Positions 49,704-58,124 of a stretch of 64,000 bases of DNA are shown one piece after another. The DNA comes from Paludibaculum sp. GTDB lineage: Bacteria; Acidobacteriota; Terriglobia; Bryobacterales; Bryobacteraceae. Under the pieces are notes generated by a model, which saw only the letters and a list, made by a program, of their open reading frames with translations, was not told the origin of the DNA and did no database searches. Location: the NCBI GenBank assembly GCA_029973955.1, contig JARKQJ010000173.1:1-64000 (forward strand), given 5' to 3'. How positions within the stretch are numbered: the first letter of the stretch is position 1; every line of letters begins with the position of its first letter. The position numbers and the translations under genes are program-made.

Positions 49704-51697
49704 TGTTTTTCGACGGGACGGACCATGGGGTCGCCCTGCTTGCACTGGAAGGCCTTGTGGAACTCCGGCATGTTCTGCAGAGTGCCGATGGCGCGCCACT
49801 TGGGCAGGGGATGGGGATCGGTATTGAGGCGCAGGCGCATGGACTCAGGACGGTCCTGCGAGGCCCAGACGCGAGCGAAAGAGAGGAAGAAGCGCTGCTC
49901 GGCGGTGAAGCCGTCCATGACGGGGCCGGGCTTGCCGTGGAGGGAGCGCTGGTAGGCCTTGAAGGCGAGGGTGAGGCCGCCGAGGTCGCCGAGGGCTTCG
50001 CCGATCACCAGCTTGCCGGTGTGGTGCAGGCCGTCGCCGACTTCCAGCGTGTTGTATTGATCGATGACGCAGGCGGCGCGGTCGTCGAACTTCTTGCGGT
50101 CTTCGGGGGTCCACCAGTTCTTGAGGTTGCCCTCGGCGTCGAACTTGGAGCCCTGGTCGTCGAAGCCGTGGCCCATTTCGTGGCCGATCACCGCGCCGAT
50201 GGCGCCGTAGTTGACGGCATCGTCGGCTTCCATGTCGAACATCGGCGGCTGGAGGATGCCGGCGGGGAAGGCGATTTCGTTCATGGTGGGGTTGTAGTAG
50301 GCGTTGACGGTGGGCGGCGTCATGCCCCAGTCGTTGCGGTCGATCGGCTTGCCGATCTTGGAGAGCTGGTACATGCGGTTGTTGAGGCCGGCGGCGCGGA
50401 GGCTCTGATAGAAAGAGCCGCGCTGGATATCGACCTTGGAGTAGTCGCGCCAGCGGTCGGGGTAGCCGATCTTGGCGGCGAAGGCGTTCAGCTTGGCGAC
50501 GGCGTTCTTCTTGGTTTCAGGGGCGAGCCAGTCGGCGTTTTCGAGCTCTTCCCGCAGCGTGATGCGGAGGTTCTCGACGAGTTCGTTCATCCGCTTCTTG
50601 GCGGCAGGCGGGAAGTGCTTGGCGACGAAGACCTGGCCGAGGGCGTCGCCCAGGGTGCGGTCGACGGTGTTGGCGCACTGCTGCCAGCGGGGGAGCTGTT
50701 CCTTGACGCCGGTGAGCACGGTGCCGGAGAAGGCGAAGTCCTCATCGCGGAAGGGCTTGGAGAGGTAATCGGCGGCGCCGTTGACCAGGCGCCAGCGGAG
50801 CCAGGTCTTCCAGTCGTCCAGCGGGAGGGCGGTGAGCTGCGAATTGAACTTCTTCAGCACTTCGGGCTCGGTGGCGTTGATGGGGGTGGATTCGGCGATG
50901 TTGAGCAGCTTGAGGATGGGGGTCCAGTTGAAGTCGGGCGTCAGGGCGTTGAGGCCGGCGAGGTCCATCTTGTGGTAGCGGGCGTAGGGGTCGCGGCGCT
51001 GGACGTTGGTCATCATGGCGCCGGCCATGGCGGTTTCAAAGCTCATGACGGTCTTGGCGTTGGCGGCGGCCTTCGCCTGCGGATCGCCGAGGAGGACGAA
51101 CATGCGTTCGACGTGCTTCAGGTACTCTTCCCGGATCTTGGCGGAGCGGGGGTCTTCCTTGAAGTAGTAGTCGCGGTCGGGCAGTGAGATGCCGCCGGCG
51201 CCGACGTTGGCGATCATCTCCTTGGAGTTCTTGAGGTCGGGCAGGGCGAAGATGCCGATGGGACCGGCGCCGTTCTGCTTCTGGAAGTAGACGATGGCGG
51301 CCTTGAGGCCTTCGACATCCTGGATGGCGGCGACGCGGTCGAGGTCCGGCTGGAGGGGCTTGACGCCCTGGGCGTCGATGGCGGCGGTGTCGAGGCAGGC
51401 GGCGTAGAGGTCGCCGATCTGGCGTTCGGGAGAGCCGGAAGCGGCCTTGGAGACAACGGCGGCGTCGAGGATGGTCTTGAGGCGTTCGCGGTTGGCCTCG
51501 TTGACGACGGCCATGGTGCCCCAGCGGGCGAAGCGGTCGGGGATCGGGTTCTTATCGACCCAGGCGCCGGTGGCGTAGCGCCAGAAGTCGACGCAGGGCT
51601 TGCAGGAGGTGTCGAGGTCGCCCTTGTCGATGCCGCTCTTCTGGGCGCAGAGAGAGGCGGCGAGGCACACGGAGAGAATCAGGATTCGGAGGTGCAT
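49688..51697 (-). CDS. M13 (neprilysin/PepO-like) metallopeptidase, secreted
   Basis: The 669-residue product has a Sec signal (MHLRILILSVCLAASLCAQK). The M13 N-terminal domain begins CKPCVDFWRYATGAWVDKNP, and NAYYNPTMNEIAFPAGILQP precedes the zinc motif HEMGH (His506, Glu507, His510) and the third ligand region GEALGDLGGL. The ending CKLW matches the short conserved CxxW of the family. M13 enzymes cut small peptides in the periplasm or outside. It is probably co-transcribed with the esterase. Confidence 0.95.
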   Translation of the reverse strand: MHLRILILSVCLAASLCAQKSGIDKGDLDTSCKPCVDFWRYATGAWVDKNPIPDRFARWGTMAVVNEANRERLKTILDAAVVSKAASGSPERQIGDLYAACLDTAAIDAQGVKPLQPDLDRVAAIQDVEGLKAAIVYFQKQNGAGPIGIFALPDLKNSKEMIANVGAGGISLPDRDYYFKEDPRSAKIREEYLKHVERMFVLLGDPQAKAAANAKTVMSFETAMAGAMMTNVQRRDPYARYHKMDLAGLNALTPDFNWTPILKLLNIAESTPINATEPEVLKKFNSQLTALPLDDWKTWLRWRLVNGAADYLSKPFRDEDFAFSGTVLTGVKEQLPRWQQCANTVDRTLGDALGQVFVAKHFPPAAKKRMNELVENLRITLREELENADWLAPETKKNAVAKLNAFAAKIGYPDRWRDYSKVDIQRGSFYQSLRAAGLNNRMYQLSKIGKPIDRNDWGMTPPTVNAYYNPTMNEIAFPAGILQPPMFDMEADDAVNYGAIGAVIGHEMGHGFDDQGSKFDAEGNLKNWWTPEDRKKFDDRAACVIDQYNTLEVGDGLHHTGKLVIGEALGDLGGLTLAFKAYQRSLHGKPGPVMDGFTAEQRFFLSFARVWASQDRPESMRLRLNTDPHPLPKWRAIGTLQNMPEFHKAFQCKQGDPMVRPVEKQCKLW

Positions 51698-51747
51698 ATC
51701 GTCTTTAGTGTATTCGTACGGCGCAGGGAACGTGGCGCCGCGGTCGG

Positions 51748-53064
51748 TTAGAGTTCGAGTTTCCAGGGTGCGCGGTAGGGGCGCAGGACCAGTTTTTGGG
51801 CGGCGGAATCGTTGAGGAATTTGTGGTTGGCGCCGTCCCAGCGCAGGGAGCGGCCGGCCTCCCAGGAGATGTTCATGAGGTGGGCGGCCGCGGTGGCCTG
51901 ATGCAGGGTTTCGGGGGTGGCGTTGGGCTGCCTGCGGTTGCGGAGGTTTTCGATGAAGCGTTCGAAGTGGCGGTTGGCGTCCGGGGCGGGAAGGATGGTC
52001 TCTTCGGCGTTGACGTAGGGGCCGGTGGAGACGAGTTTGCGGCCGGCGGGCACCTCCTGGACGATGGAGCAGCCGGCACGGTCGAGGAGCATCGAGGCTT
52101 CGGTGCCGATGAAGAGTTTGCCATGGGCGCGGAGTTCGCGCCGGCCGCCGGTGCGCATTTCGTAGTGCAGCAGGAAGCCGTGTTTGGAGACGGGGCCGGG
52201 GCCGAACTCGAGTGTTCCGGTGAAGGTATTGGGATATTCGTGGTTGTCGACGTAGGCGAAGTTGCCGCCGGTGGCGAAGACGGATTTGGGCGAAGAGACC
52301 TGCATGGCCCAGAGGACGACATCGAGGTGATGGACGCCCCAGGCCACCTGGTGGCCGGCGCCGGAGACGCGGAACCAGTCGTAGCCGTAGTTGTAATAGA
52401 TATTGGGGTTGTAGTTGCGGAAGGGAGAGGGGCCGACGAAGGCGTTCCAGTCGAGTTCGGGGGGCGGCGGGCAATCGGGCGGCGAGCCGGCGCCGGGGTA
52501 GTAGTTTTCGTAGTCCCAGACGCGGACTTCGGAGATCTGGCCGAGCTTGCCGGCCTGGATGAGTTCCACCGCCTTCTGGTAGTGCTCCATGCTGCGTTGC
52601 TGGGTGCCGGCCTGAACGATGCGGTTATATTTCTTCGCGGCAGCGATGGCGAAGGGGCCTTCGCCGATGCTCTGGCCCATGGGCTTTTCGAGATAGACGT
52701 CCTTGCCGGCGCGGCAGGCGGCGATCATGGGCAGGACGTGCCACTGCTGGTTCGTGGCGATGACGACGGCATCGACGTTCCTGTCTTCGACCAGCTTGCG
52801 GAAGTCCGGATAGGCGGCCACTTTGTCGCCGCCGGCCTTTTCGCGGAGTTGGGCGAGGTACTTGGAGTTGACGTCGCAGAGCGCGGTGAAGCGGACACCG
52901 GGGAGTTTGCTGAAGATGGGGAAGATGAGCCCGCGGCCGCGGGCCCCGCAGCCGATGAGGCCGAGGTTGATGGTGTCGTTGGGGCCGGCCTTGGCGCGAA
53001 CGGTGTTGAGGGCAGCGGCGTTGAGGGCGCCGAGGAAGATCCTGCGAGGGGTGGGGCGTTCCAT
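51748..53064 (-). CDS. Tat-exported Gfo/Idh/MocA family oxidoreductase
   Basis: The 438-residue product begins with a Tat-like signal (MERPTPRRIFLGALNAAALN). It has the NAD-binding Rossmann motif LGLIGCGARGRGL, then VYLEKPMGQSIGEG (the EKP lysine of the family) and the Gfo/Idh/MocA C-terminal domain (VSGAGHQVAWGVHHLDVVLW). These enzymes oxidise or reduce sugars using NAD(P), and exported members bind their own cofactor, as glucose-fructose oxidoreductase does. It fits a sugar-utilisation locus beside glycosidases. The substrate is unknown. Confidence 0.9.
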   Translation of the reverse strand: MERPTPRRIFLGALNAAALNTVRAKAGPNDTINLGLIGCGARGRGLIFPIFSKLPGVRFTALCDVNSKYLAQLREKAGGDKVAAYPDFRKLVEDRNVDAVVIATNQQWHVLPMIAACRAGKDVYLEKPMGQSIGEGPFAIAAAKKYNRIVQAGTQQRSMEHYQKAVELIQAGKLGQISEVRVWDYENYYPGAGSPPDCPPPPELDWNAFVGPSPFRNYNPNIYYNYGYDWFRVSGAGHQVAWGVHHLDVVLWAMQVSSPKSVFATGGNFAYVDNHEYPNTFTGTLEFGPGPVSKHGFLLHYEMRTGGRRELRAHGKLFIGTEASMLLDRAGCSIVQEVPAGRKLVSTGPYVNAEETILPAPDANRHFERFIENLRNRRQPNATPETLHQATAAAHLMNISWEAGRSLRWDGANHKFLNDSAAQKLVLRPYRAPWKLEL

Positions 53065-53149
53065 GAAAGAGGCACCTGCCGGGCGATCGGCGAAGGACCA
53101 TCATTGTGAAAGCCGCCGGGGTTGTCAACCCGGCTGGATAGCGGCGTGG

Positions 53150-54637
53150 CTAGAGGATCTTTCCGTCGAGGAGAGGGTCCTTTTCCTGGCGCATCCAGCG
53201 TTCGGCCTCCTGCTTGAGGCGGAGGACGTCGGACTTGCGGGCCGGGTCGTTGATGAGGTTGGTGAGTTCGAGCGGGTCCCGGCGGCGGTCGAGGAGCATG
53301 GAGTGGTCGTGGTCGTGAAGGACGAGCTTTAGCCCTTCGGGAGAGATGACGGTGCGGGCACTGATGCGCGGGCCTTCGGGGCTATTGCCGGAGGTGTCGG
53401 GGTTCCATTGAGAGAAGACGAAGGGCTCGGGGTGCCGGCCGCCGGCGGCGAGCGGGAGCAGGGAGTGGCCGGGGAGGGGGACCTGTGGTTTGCGGCCGAG
53501 GAGGTCGAGGACGGTGGGGACGATGTCGATGGAACTGGTGTTGCTGGTGACGTGCGTGGGCTGCTGTTTGCGGTAAGGAGCGCGGATGAGGAGCGGGACG
53601 CGGACGGACTCTTCATACATGACGGTCTTGCCGACGAGGCCGTGGGCGCCCATCATCTCGCCGTGGTCGGAGGTGAAGACGATGGCGGTGTTTTCGGATT
53701 GGCCGGAGGCTTCCAGTGCCCAGAGGATGCGGCCAAGGGCCTGGTCGACCTGCGTGCAGAGGCCGGCGTAATTGCGGTTGAGGCGCTGCCAGCCGGCGCG
53801 GGTTTTGAGGTCCTGACCACCGAAGCCCGTCTGGGCGTAGCGGAGGCGGAGGGCCCTGTAGCCTTCGGGTTCGGGGCCGCTAAGATCGCGGCCGTTGTTG
53901 GCGGGGACGGGGGCCTCTTGCTCGGAATGGAGGTCGTTGTAAGGCCCATAGAAGGGCATATGGGGTTCTAGGAAGTTGACGCTGAGCATCCAGGGCTGGT
54001 TGGCGGAAGTGAGGATGAATCGGGAGGCCTCGGCGGCGAGGAAGGCGGGCTTGCAGTGCTCGACGGGTCGGTGGACGGCCCAATCGCGGGTGAAGTTTTT
54101 GCCGTTTTCGGGCTTGTAGCCGAGCGAGAGGAGCCAGTGGTGGTAGGAACTGCGGGCTTCTTTGTCGCGATCGGTGGAGTAGTACTTGTCGTAGCCGTCT
54201 TCGATGCTGGTCCAGTGCTGGAAACCGTGTTGAGAGAAGACCTCGTCGCCGAGGTGCCACTTGCCCATGTAGGCGGTGCGGTAGTTGCCGCCGGCGAGTT
54301 CGGGGAGCGCGGGGGTTTCGCGGCGGAGAGGGATATTGTTGTTGAGGCAGCCGGACTGGTGGGGCCAGAGGCCGGTCATGATGCAGGCGCGGCTGGGGGT
54401 GCAGACGGGCTGGGCGACATAGTTGCGATCGAAGACGACGCTTTCGCGGGCCAGCGCGTTGAGGGTAGGCATGCGGAAGCGGGTGTTGCCGTAGGCGGCG
54501 ATGGTGTCGGCGCGCTGCTCGTCGGTCCAGAGGAAGAGGAGGTTGGGCTGGTCGCCGGCGCGGCGCTGGGCGCGGAGGATGGCGGGGGCGGCGGCGATGG
54601 AGGCAGTGGAAGCGAGCATCCGGCGGCGAGTGAGCAT
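53150..54637 (-). CDS. Secreted sulfatase (type I, formylglycine-dependent)
   Basis: The 495-residue product has a twin-arginine signal (MLTRRRMLASTASIAAAPAI). The sulfatase domain has the metal Asp in LWTDEQRADT (Asp39), the modified cysteine Cys79 in VCTPSRACIMTG, AYMGKWHLGD and the second Asp site in VFTSDHGEMMGAHG. Cys79 is converted to formylglycine by a maturase that is not in the window. The enzyme would remove sulfate esters from a polysaccharide. The start at 54637 begins the Tat signal. It is divergent from the GH140-like gene. Confidence 0.94.
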   Translation of the reverse strand: MLTRRRMLASTASIAAAPAILRAQRRAGDQPNLLFLWTDEQRADTIAAYGNTRFRMPTLNALARESVVFDRNYVAQPVCTPSRACIMTGLWPHQSGCLNNNIPLRRETPALPELAGGNYRTAYMGKWHLGDEVFSQHGFQHWTSIEDGYDKYYSTDRDKEARSSYHHWLLSLGYKPENGKNFTRDWAVHRPVEHCKPAFLAAEASRFILTSANQPWMLSVNFLEPHMPFYGPYNDLHSEQEAPVPANNGRDLSGPEPEGYRALRLRYAQTGFGGQDLKTRAGWQRLNRNYAGLCTQVDQALGRILWALEASGQSENTAIVFTSDHGEMMGAHGLVGKTVMYEESVRVPLLIRAPYRKQQPTHVTSNTSSIDIVPTVLDLLGRKPQVPLPGHSLLPLAAGGRHPEPFVFSQWNPDTSGNSPEGPRISARTVISPEGLKLVLHDHDHSMLLDRRRDPLELTNLINDPARKSDVLRLKQEAERWMRQEKDPLLDGKIL

Positions 54638-54715
54638 GATTGACAGTCTACAGTGGAGCGGGCGGGGCGCCGGAGGCGAATCGGAGGAGGCAATGGCTGA
54701 GGCAATGGCTGAGGA

Positions 54716-54744
54716 TTGACATTGTCGGACTCGGGTGATAGGTT
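54716..54744 (+). promoter_or_regulatory. Possible sigma70-type promoter for the GH140-like gene
   Basis: TTGACA and TAGGTT with a 17-base spacer lie 68 bases before the ATG of the GH140-like gene. The -35 box is perfect and the -10 box is weak. A 12-base tandem duplication (CAATGGCTGAGG twice, 54691-54714) lies just upstream. Confidence 0.35.
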
Positions 54745-54812
54745 TGTCGCTGCATAGCATATCATAGCGGCATAAATATTCACACAGTACAGATGGAATC
54801 AGGAGAACGACG

Positions 54813-56216
54813 ATGACGATTTCGAATGGCCTGCGCGTGATGGCGGCGGTGTGGGGCGTGGCGGCGATGGCGCAGACAGGTGCGGCGCTGAAGCCGCTGA
54901 CGGTTTCGGCCAACCACCGTTTCCTGCAGACGAGCGATGGGAAGCCGTTCTTCTGGCTGGGGGACACGGCGTGGAAGCTGTTCCAGCAGTTGGACCGTGC
55001 GGAGACGCAGCGGTATCTCGATGACCGGCAGAGCAAGGGCTACACCGTGATCCAGTGCATGGTGCTGCACACGGGCGGCGACAAGGCGTTCAACGGCGCG
55101 GTGGCGCTGGCGGGCGGCGACCCGGGGCGGCCGGTGGTGACGCCGGGCAACGACCTGGACAAGCCGGGCGAGTACGACTATTGGGATCACGTGGATTGGG
55201 TGATCGACCAGGCGGCGGCGCGCGGCATCTACGTGGGCATGGTGGCGTCCTGGGGCTCGATTGCGCAGCGCGGCGCGCTGAACATGAAGAACGTGGAGAG
55301 CTACAGCCGGTTCCTGGCGGAGCGCTACAAGGGCAAGGCGAACATCGTGTGGATGACGGGCGGGGACACTTACGGGAACCGCAACACGGAGGTGTGGCAG
55401 GCGATGGGGCGGACGCTGAAGAGCGTGGATCCGGGGCACCTGGTGACCTATCATCCGTTCGGCCGGACGCGTTCGGCGACGTGGTTCCACAACGAGGCCT
55501 GGCTCGACTTCAACATGTTCCAGAGCGGCCACAGGCGCTACGACCAGGACACGGAACCGGGGGCGAAGGGCGAGGACAACTGGAAGTACGTGCAGGAAGA
55601 CTATGCAATGACGCCGGTGAAGCCGACGGTGGACGGCGAACCCTCCTACGAAGGGATTCCGCAGGGCTTGCACGACGCCAAGCAACCGAAGTGGCAGGCG
55701 GAAGACTGCCGGCGGTATGCGTACTGGGCCGTGTTTGCGGGGGCGTTCGGGCACACTTATGGCAGCAACGGCGTGATGCAGATGTTCAAGGGTCCGAAGG
55801 TGGGCTCCTATGGGAACACGATGGTGTGGTCCGATGCGATCCAACAGGCCGGGGCGGGGCAGATGCAGTATGTGAAAAAGCTCATCCTGGCGCGGCCGTT
55901 TTTTGAACGGATTCCGGACCAGGGTCTGGTGGCCGGCGAGAACGGAGAGAAGTACGATCGCGTGATCGCCACGCGCGGGCAGTCGTATGCGCTGCTGTAC
56001 ATCTACACGGGCAAGCCCTTCAAGGTTCAGATGGGCCGGATCACGGGCCGCACGGTGCGCGCGGCGTGGTACAGCCCAAAGGACGGCAAGTGGACGGCGA
56101 TCGGCGATTTCGCCAACAACGGCGTGCGCGAGTTCACGCCGCCGGGCACGCCGGGCAACGGCAACGATTGGGTGCTGGTGCTCGACGACAAGAGCAAGAA
56201 CTACCCGCAGCCGTAG
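54813..56216 (+). CDS. Secreted GH140-like (DUF4038) apiosidase-type glycoside hydrolase
   Basis: The 467-residue product has a signal peptide (MTISNGLRVMAAVWGVAAMA). The DUF4038 TIM barrel shows FLQTSDGKPFFWLGDTAWKL, AETQRYLDDRQSKGYTVIQ, then VWMTGGDTYGN and KPTVDGEPSYEGIP, which carry the acidic residues of the family. A C-terminal collagen-binding-like domain (about 85 residues, ending WVLVLDDKS) completes the GH140 layout. The characterised GH140 enzyme removes apiose from rhamnogalacturonan II. The exact activity is only inferred here. AGGAG precedes the ATG. Confidence 0.85.
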   Translation: MTISNGLRVMAAVWGVAAMAQTGAALKPLTVSANHRFLQTSDGKPFFWLGDTAWKLFQQLDRAETQRYLDDRQSKGYTVIQCMVLHTGGDKAFNGAVALAGGDPGRPVVTPGNDLDKPGEYDYWDHVDWVIDQAAARGIYVGMVASWGSIAQRGALNMKNVESYSRFLAERYKGKANIVWMTGGDTYGNRNTEVWQAMGRTLKSVDPGHLVTYHPFGRTRSATWFHNEAWLDFNMFQSGHRRYDQDTEPGAKGEDNWKYVQEDYAMTPVKPTVDGEPSYEGIPQGLHDAKQPKWQAEDCRRYAYWAVFAGAFGHTYGSNGVMQMFKGPKVGSYGNTMVWSDAIQQAGAGQMQYVKKLILARPFFERIPDQGLVAGENGEKYDRVIATRGQSYALLYIYTGKPFKVQMGRITGRTVRAAWYSPKDGKWTAIGDFANNGVREFTPPGTPGNGNDWVLVLDDKSKNYPQP

Positions 56217-56225
56217 GGCGGCGGG

Positions 56226-57755
56226 TCAGGCCACCACTTCGAAGACGGCGGTGAACGGATGCGGTTGCGAGGCCGGACGCGCGATCTTCAAGCTGCCGGC
56301 CTCCTGCGTCCACTTCAGCTTCTCGTCGGAGCCGATGAGGCGGACGTTCTTGGCGCGCGGCGCGGCTTCGTTGGCGGCGCCGAGGGAGGGGAGGTCAATG
56401 TCCCTCTCCTGCGGTCCCATGCAGAAGACGTAGAGCTTGCCTTCCCTGGTGGTGTAGCGGATGTCGTCGGGCGAGAGGGGCTTGCCGGGGCCGCGGGGAT
56501 TGGCGATGCGGTGGCGGGCGGCGATGCCGGGGCCGTCGCCGAACTTCTTCCAGGGGCGGGTGTCGTAGATGGCTTCGCCGTGGAGGCGCATCCAGGTGGT
56601 GATGTCGTGGAGGATGCTCTCCTCTTCGCTGTCGAGGGTGCCGTCGGGCATCTGGGGGACGCTGAGGAGCATGGTGCCGTTCTTGGAGACGACATCGACG
56701 AGGGTGTGGACCAGTTCCTTGGCGGAGCGGTAGCGGAAGTCGCGGTAGTACTGCCACTGGCCGAGGCAGGTGTCCATCTGGAAGGGCTCGGGGAGGATGG
56801 TGTCGGGGACGGAGCGCTCCATGTCGCGGGTGCCGGCGCCGGGCTGGTATTCGCCGTTGATGCCGTCGGGGCTGGTCTGTTTGAGCGAGTAGACACCTTG
56901 TTGTTCGCCGCCGTTCCAGCTCATGTTGGCGTTGTAGTAGTAGGCGGCGATGGTGCGGCCGAGCTGGCCGTACATGCCGCCGTCGGTGTAGACGAGGTCC
57001 GGCTTGTGCTGATCGATGAGGTCCTTGATGCGGGCGAACCAGGACCATTGGAAGTGGCGGGAGGGGTTGACGGGGAAGTTGGCGCCGGATTCGGGATGGG
57101 GTTCCCAGTATAGGTCCTGATTGGCGGGATCGTTGCCGTCGTAGGGGACGCCGGCGTAGGGGCCGGTTTTGTCGGCGCCCTTGTTGACGTTGAACCAGTC
57201 GTAGGACCAGGCGAGGTGTTCGGAGACGGCGAAGCGGAGGCCGTGTTCGCGGGCGGTTTTGTTCCAGATGCCGACCACGTCGCGCTTGGGGCCAAAGTTG
57301 ACGGCGTTCCAGCGGTGGTGTTTGGAGTGCCAGCAATCGAAGTTGTCGCAGTGGACGCCGAGGGTGGCGAAGTAGCGGGCGCCGGCGCGTTTGTACATGC
57401 GCATGAGAGTTTCGGGCTCCCAGTTCTTAGCGGTCCAGAGGGGGATGATGTCCTTGAAGCCGAACTGCGAAGGGTGGCCGTAGGTCTTCAGGTGGTACTC
57501 GTACTGGCGGGTGCCCTGGACGTACATGTTGCGGGCGTACCAGTCGCCTTCCATGGGCGCGCCTTGCGGGCCCCAATGGGCCCAGATGCCGAACTTGGCG
57601 TTGCGGAACCAATCCGGGCAGCGGTACTGCTTGAGGGACTCCCAGGAGGAATCAAACGCGGGGGCCTTGGCTCCGAAGGCGGCAGGCCAGGGCAGGAGGC
57701 CGGCGCCGAGAGTGCGGAGGGCGGTTCTTCTGGAGGTGGAGAATCTGGCAGACAT
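56226..57755 (-). CDS. Secreted GH29 alpha-L-fucosidase (second copy)
   Basis: The 509-residue product has a Tat-like signal (SRRTALRTLGAGLLPWPAAF). The GH29 barrel shows WFRNAKFGIWAHWGPQGAPM, HCDNFDCWHSKHHRWN, and the nucleophile region DLVYTDGGMYG. The C-terminal beta-domain (IRYTTREGKLYVFCMG) matches the usual fucosidase tail. It differs strongly from the first GH29 and lacks a discoidin-like domain, so the two may act on different fucosyl linkages. It converges on the GH140-like gene, with nine bases between them. Confidence 0.92.
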   Translation of the reverse strand: MSARFSTSRRTALRTLGAGLLPWPAAFGAKAPAFDSSWESLKQYRCPDWFRNAKFGIWAHWGPQGAPMEGDWYARNMYVQGTRQYEYHLKTYGHPSQFGFKDIIPLWTAKNWEPETLMRMYKRAGARYFATLGVHCDNFDCWHSKHHRWNAVNFGPKRDVVGIWNKTAREHGLRFAVSEHLAWSYDWFNVNKGADKTGPYAGVPYDGNDPANQDLYWEPHPESGANFPVNPSRHFQWSWFARIKDLIDQHKPDLVYTDGGMYGQLGRTIAAYYYNANMSWNGGEQQGVYSLKQTSPDGINGEYQPGAGTRDMERSVPDTILPEPFQMDTCLGQWQYYRDFRYRSAKELVHTLVDVVSKNGTMLLSVPQMPDGTLDSEEESILHDITTWMRLHGEAIYDTRPWKKFGDGPGIAARHRIANPRGPGKPLSPDDIRYTTREGKLYVFCMGPQERDIDLPSLGAANEAAPRAKNVRLIGSDEKLKWTQEAGSLKIARPASQPHPFTAVFEVVA

Positions 57756-57884
57756 CTGGTTGGGATGTTATGCCAAAGCGGGCGGGAGCACAAATTGAAT
57801 GAAGGTGCTTCCGGCGGGATTCCGCCATGCGGGATTGAGGAGGGATGAGGTGGCCGAATGGCGAATGTTTTGAGAGTTTGCGTT

Positions 57885-57915
57885 CCGAAGGTCGTTCCGT
57901 CCTGCGGAACTTCGG
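57885..57915. promoter_or_regulatory. Inverted repeat upstream of the receptor gene
   Basis: Outer arms CCGAAG/CTTCGG and inner arms TTCCG/CGGAA form a bulged hairpin of about 11 base pairs, located about 130 bases before the promoter. It may be an operator or a terminator. Its role is not known. Confidence 0.4.
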
Positions 57916-58041
57916 CCATCTCGAATTCCATTGGCTGAGAGGGCGGTTTGGGAGGCTGGGGAGTATCTGGTTCCGAAACAGTGACTTGCGAGCGGGTCTG
58001 AAATGCGTCGCGAGTATTTGCGGAGGGGCGGTGGAATCACA

Positions 58042-58070
58042 TTGACCGTATTGCGGGCTGCTCTTATGCT
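58042..58070 (+). promoter_or_regulatory. Strong sigma70-like promoter of the TonB-dependent receptor
   Basis: TTGACC and TATGCT are separated by 17 bases, with the -10 box 54 bases before the ATG at 58125. Both boxes are close to consensus and the spacing is ideal. It is the best promoter seen in the window. Confidence 0.6.
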
Positions 58071-58124
58071 GGCCGTGAATCAGGCCACCCAGTTGAGTGG
58101 CCGAGATGCTCCAAGAGGTGAGTT

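Larger units (their letters stand above)
57756..58124. other. Intergenic region with leader and promoter of the TonB-dependent receptor
   Basis: This 369-base stretch holds no gene. It contains a two-armed inverted repeat at 57885-57915 and a good promoter at 58042-58070, both listed separately. The leader after the promoter is about 50 bases. Confidence 0.7.
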
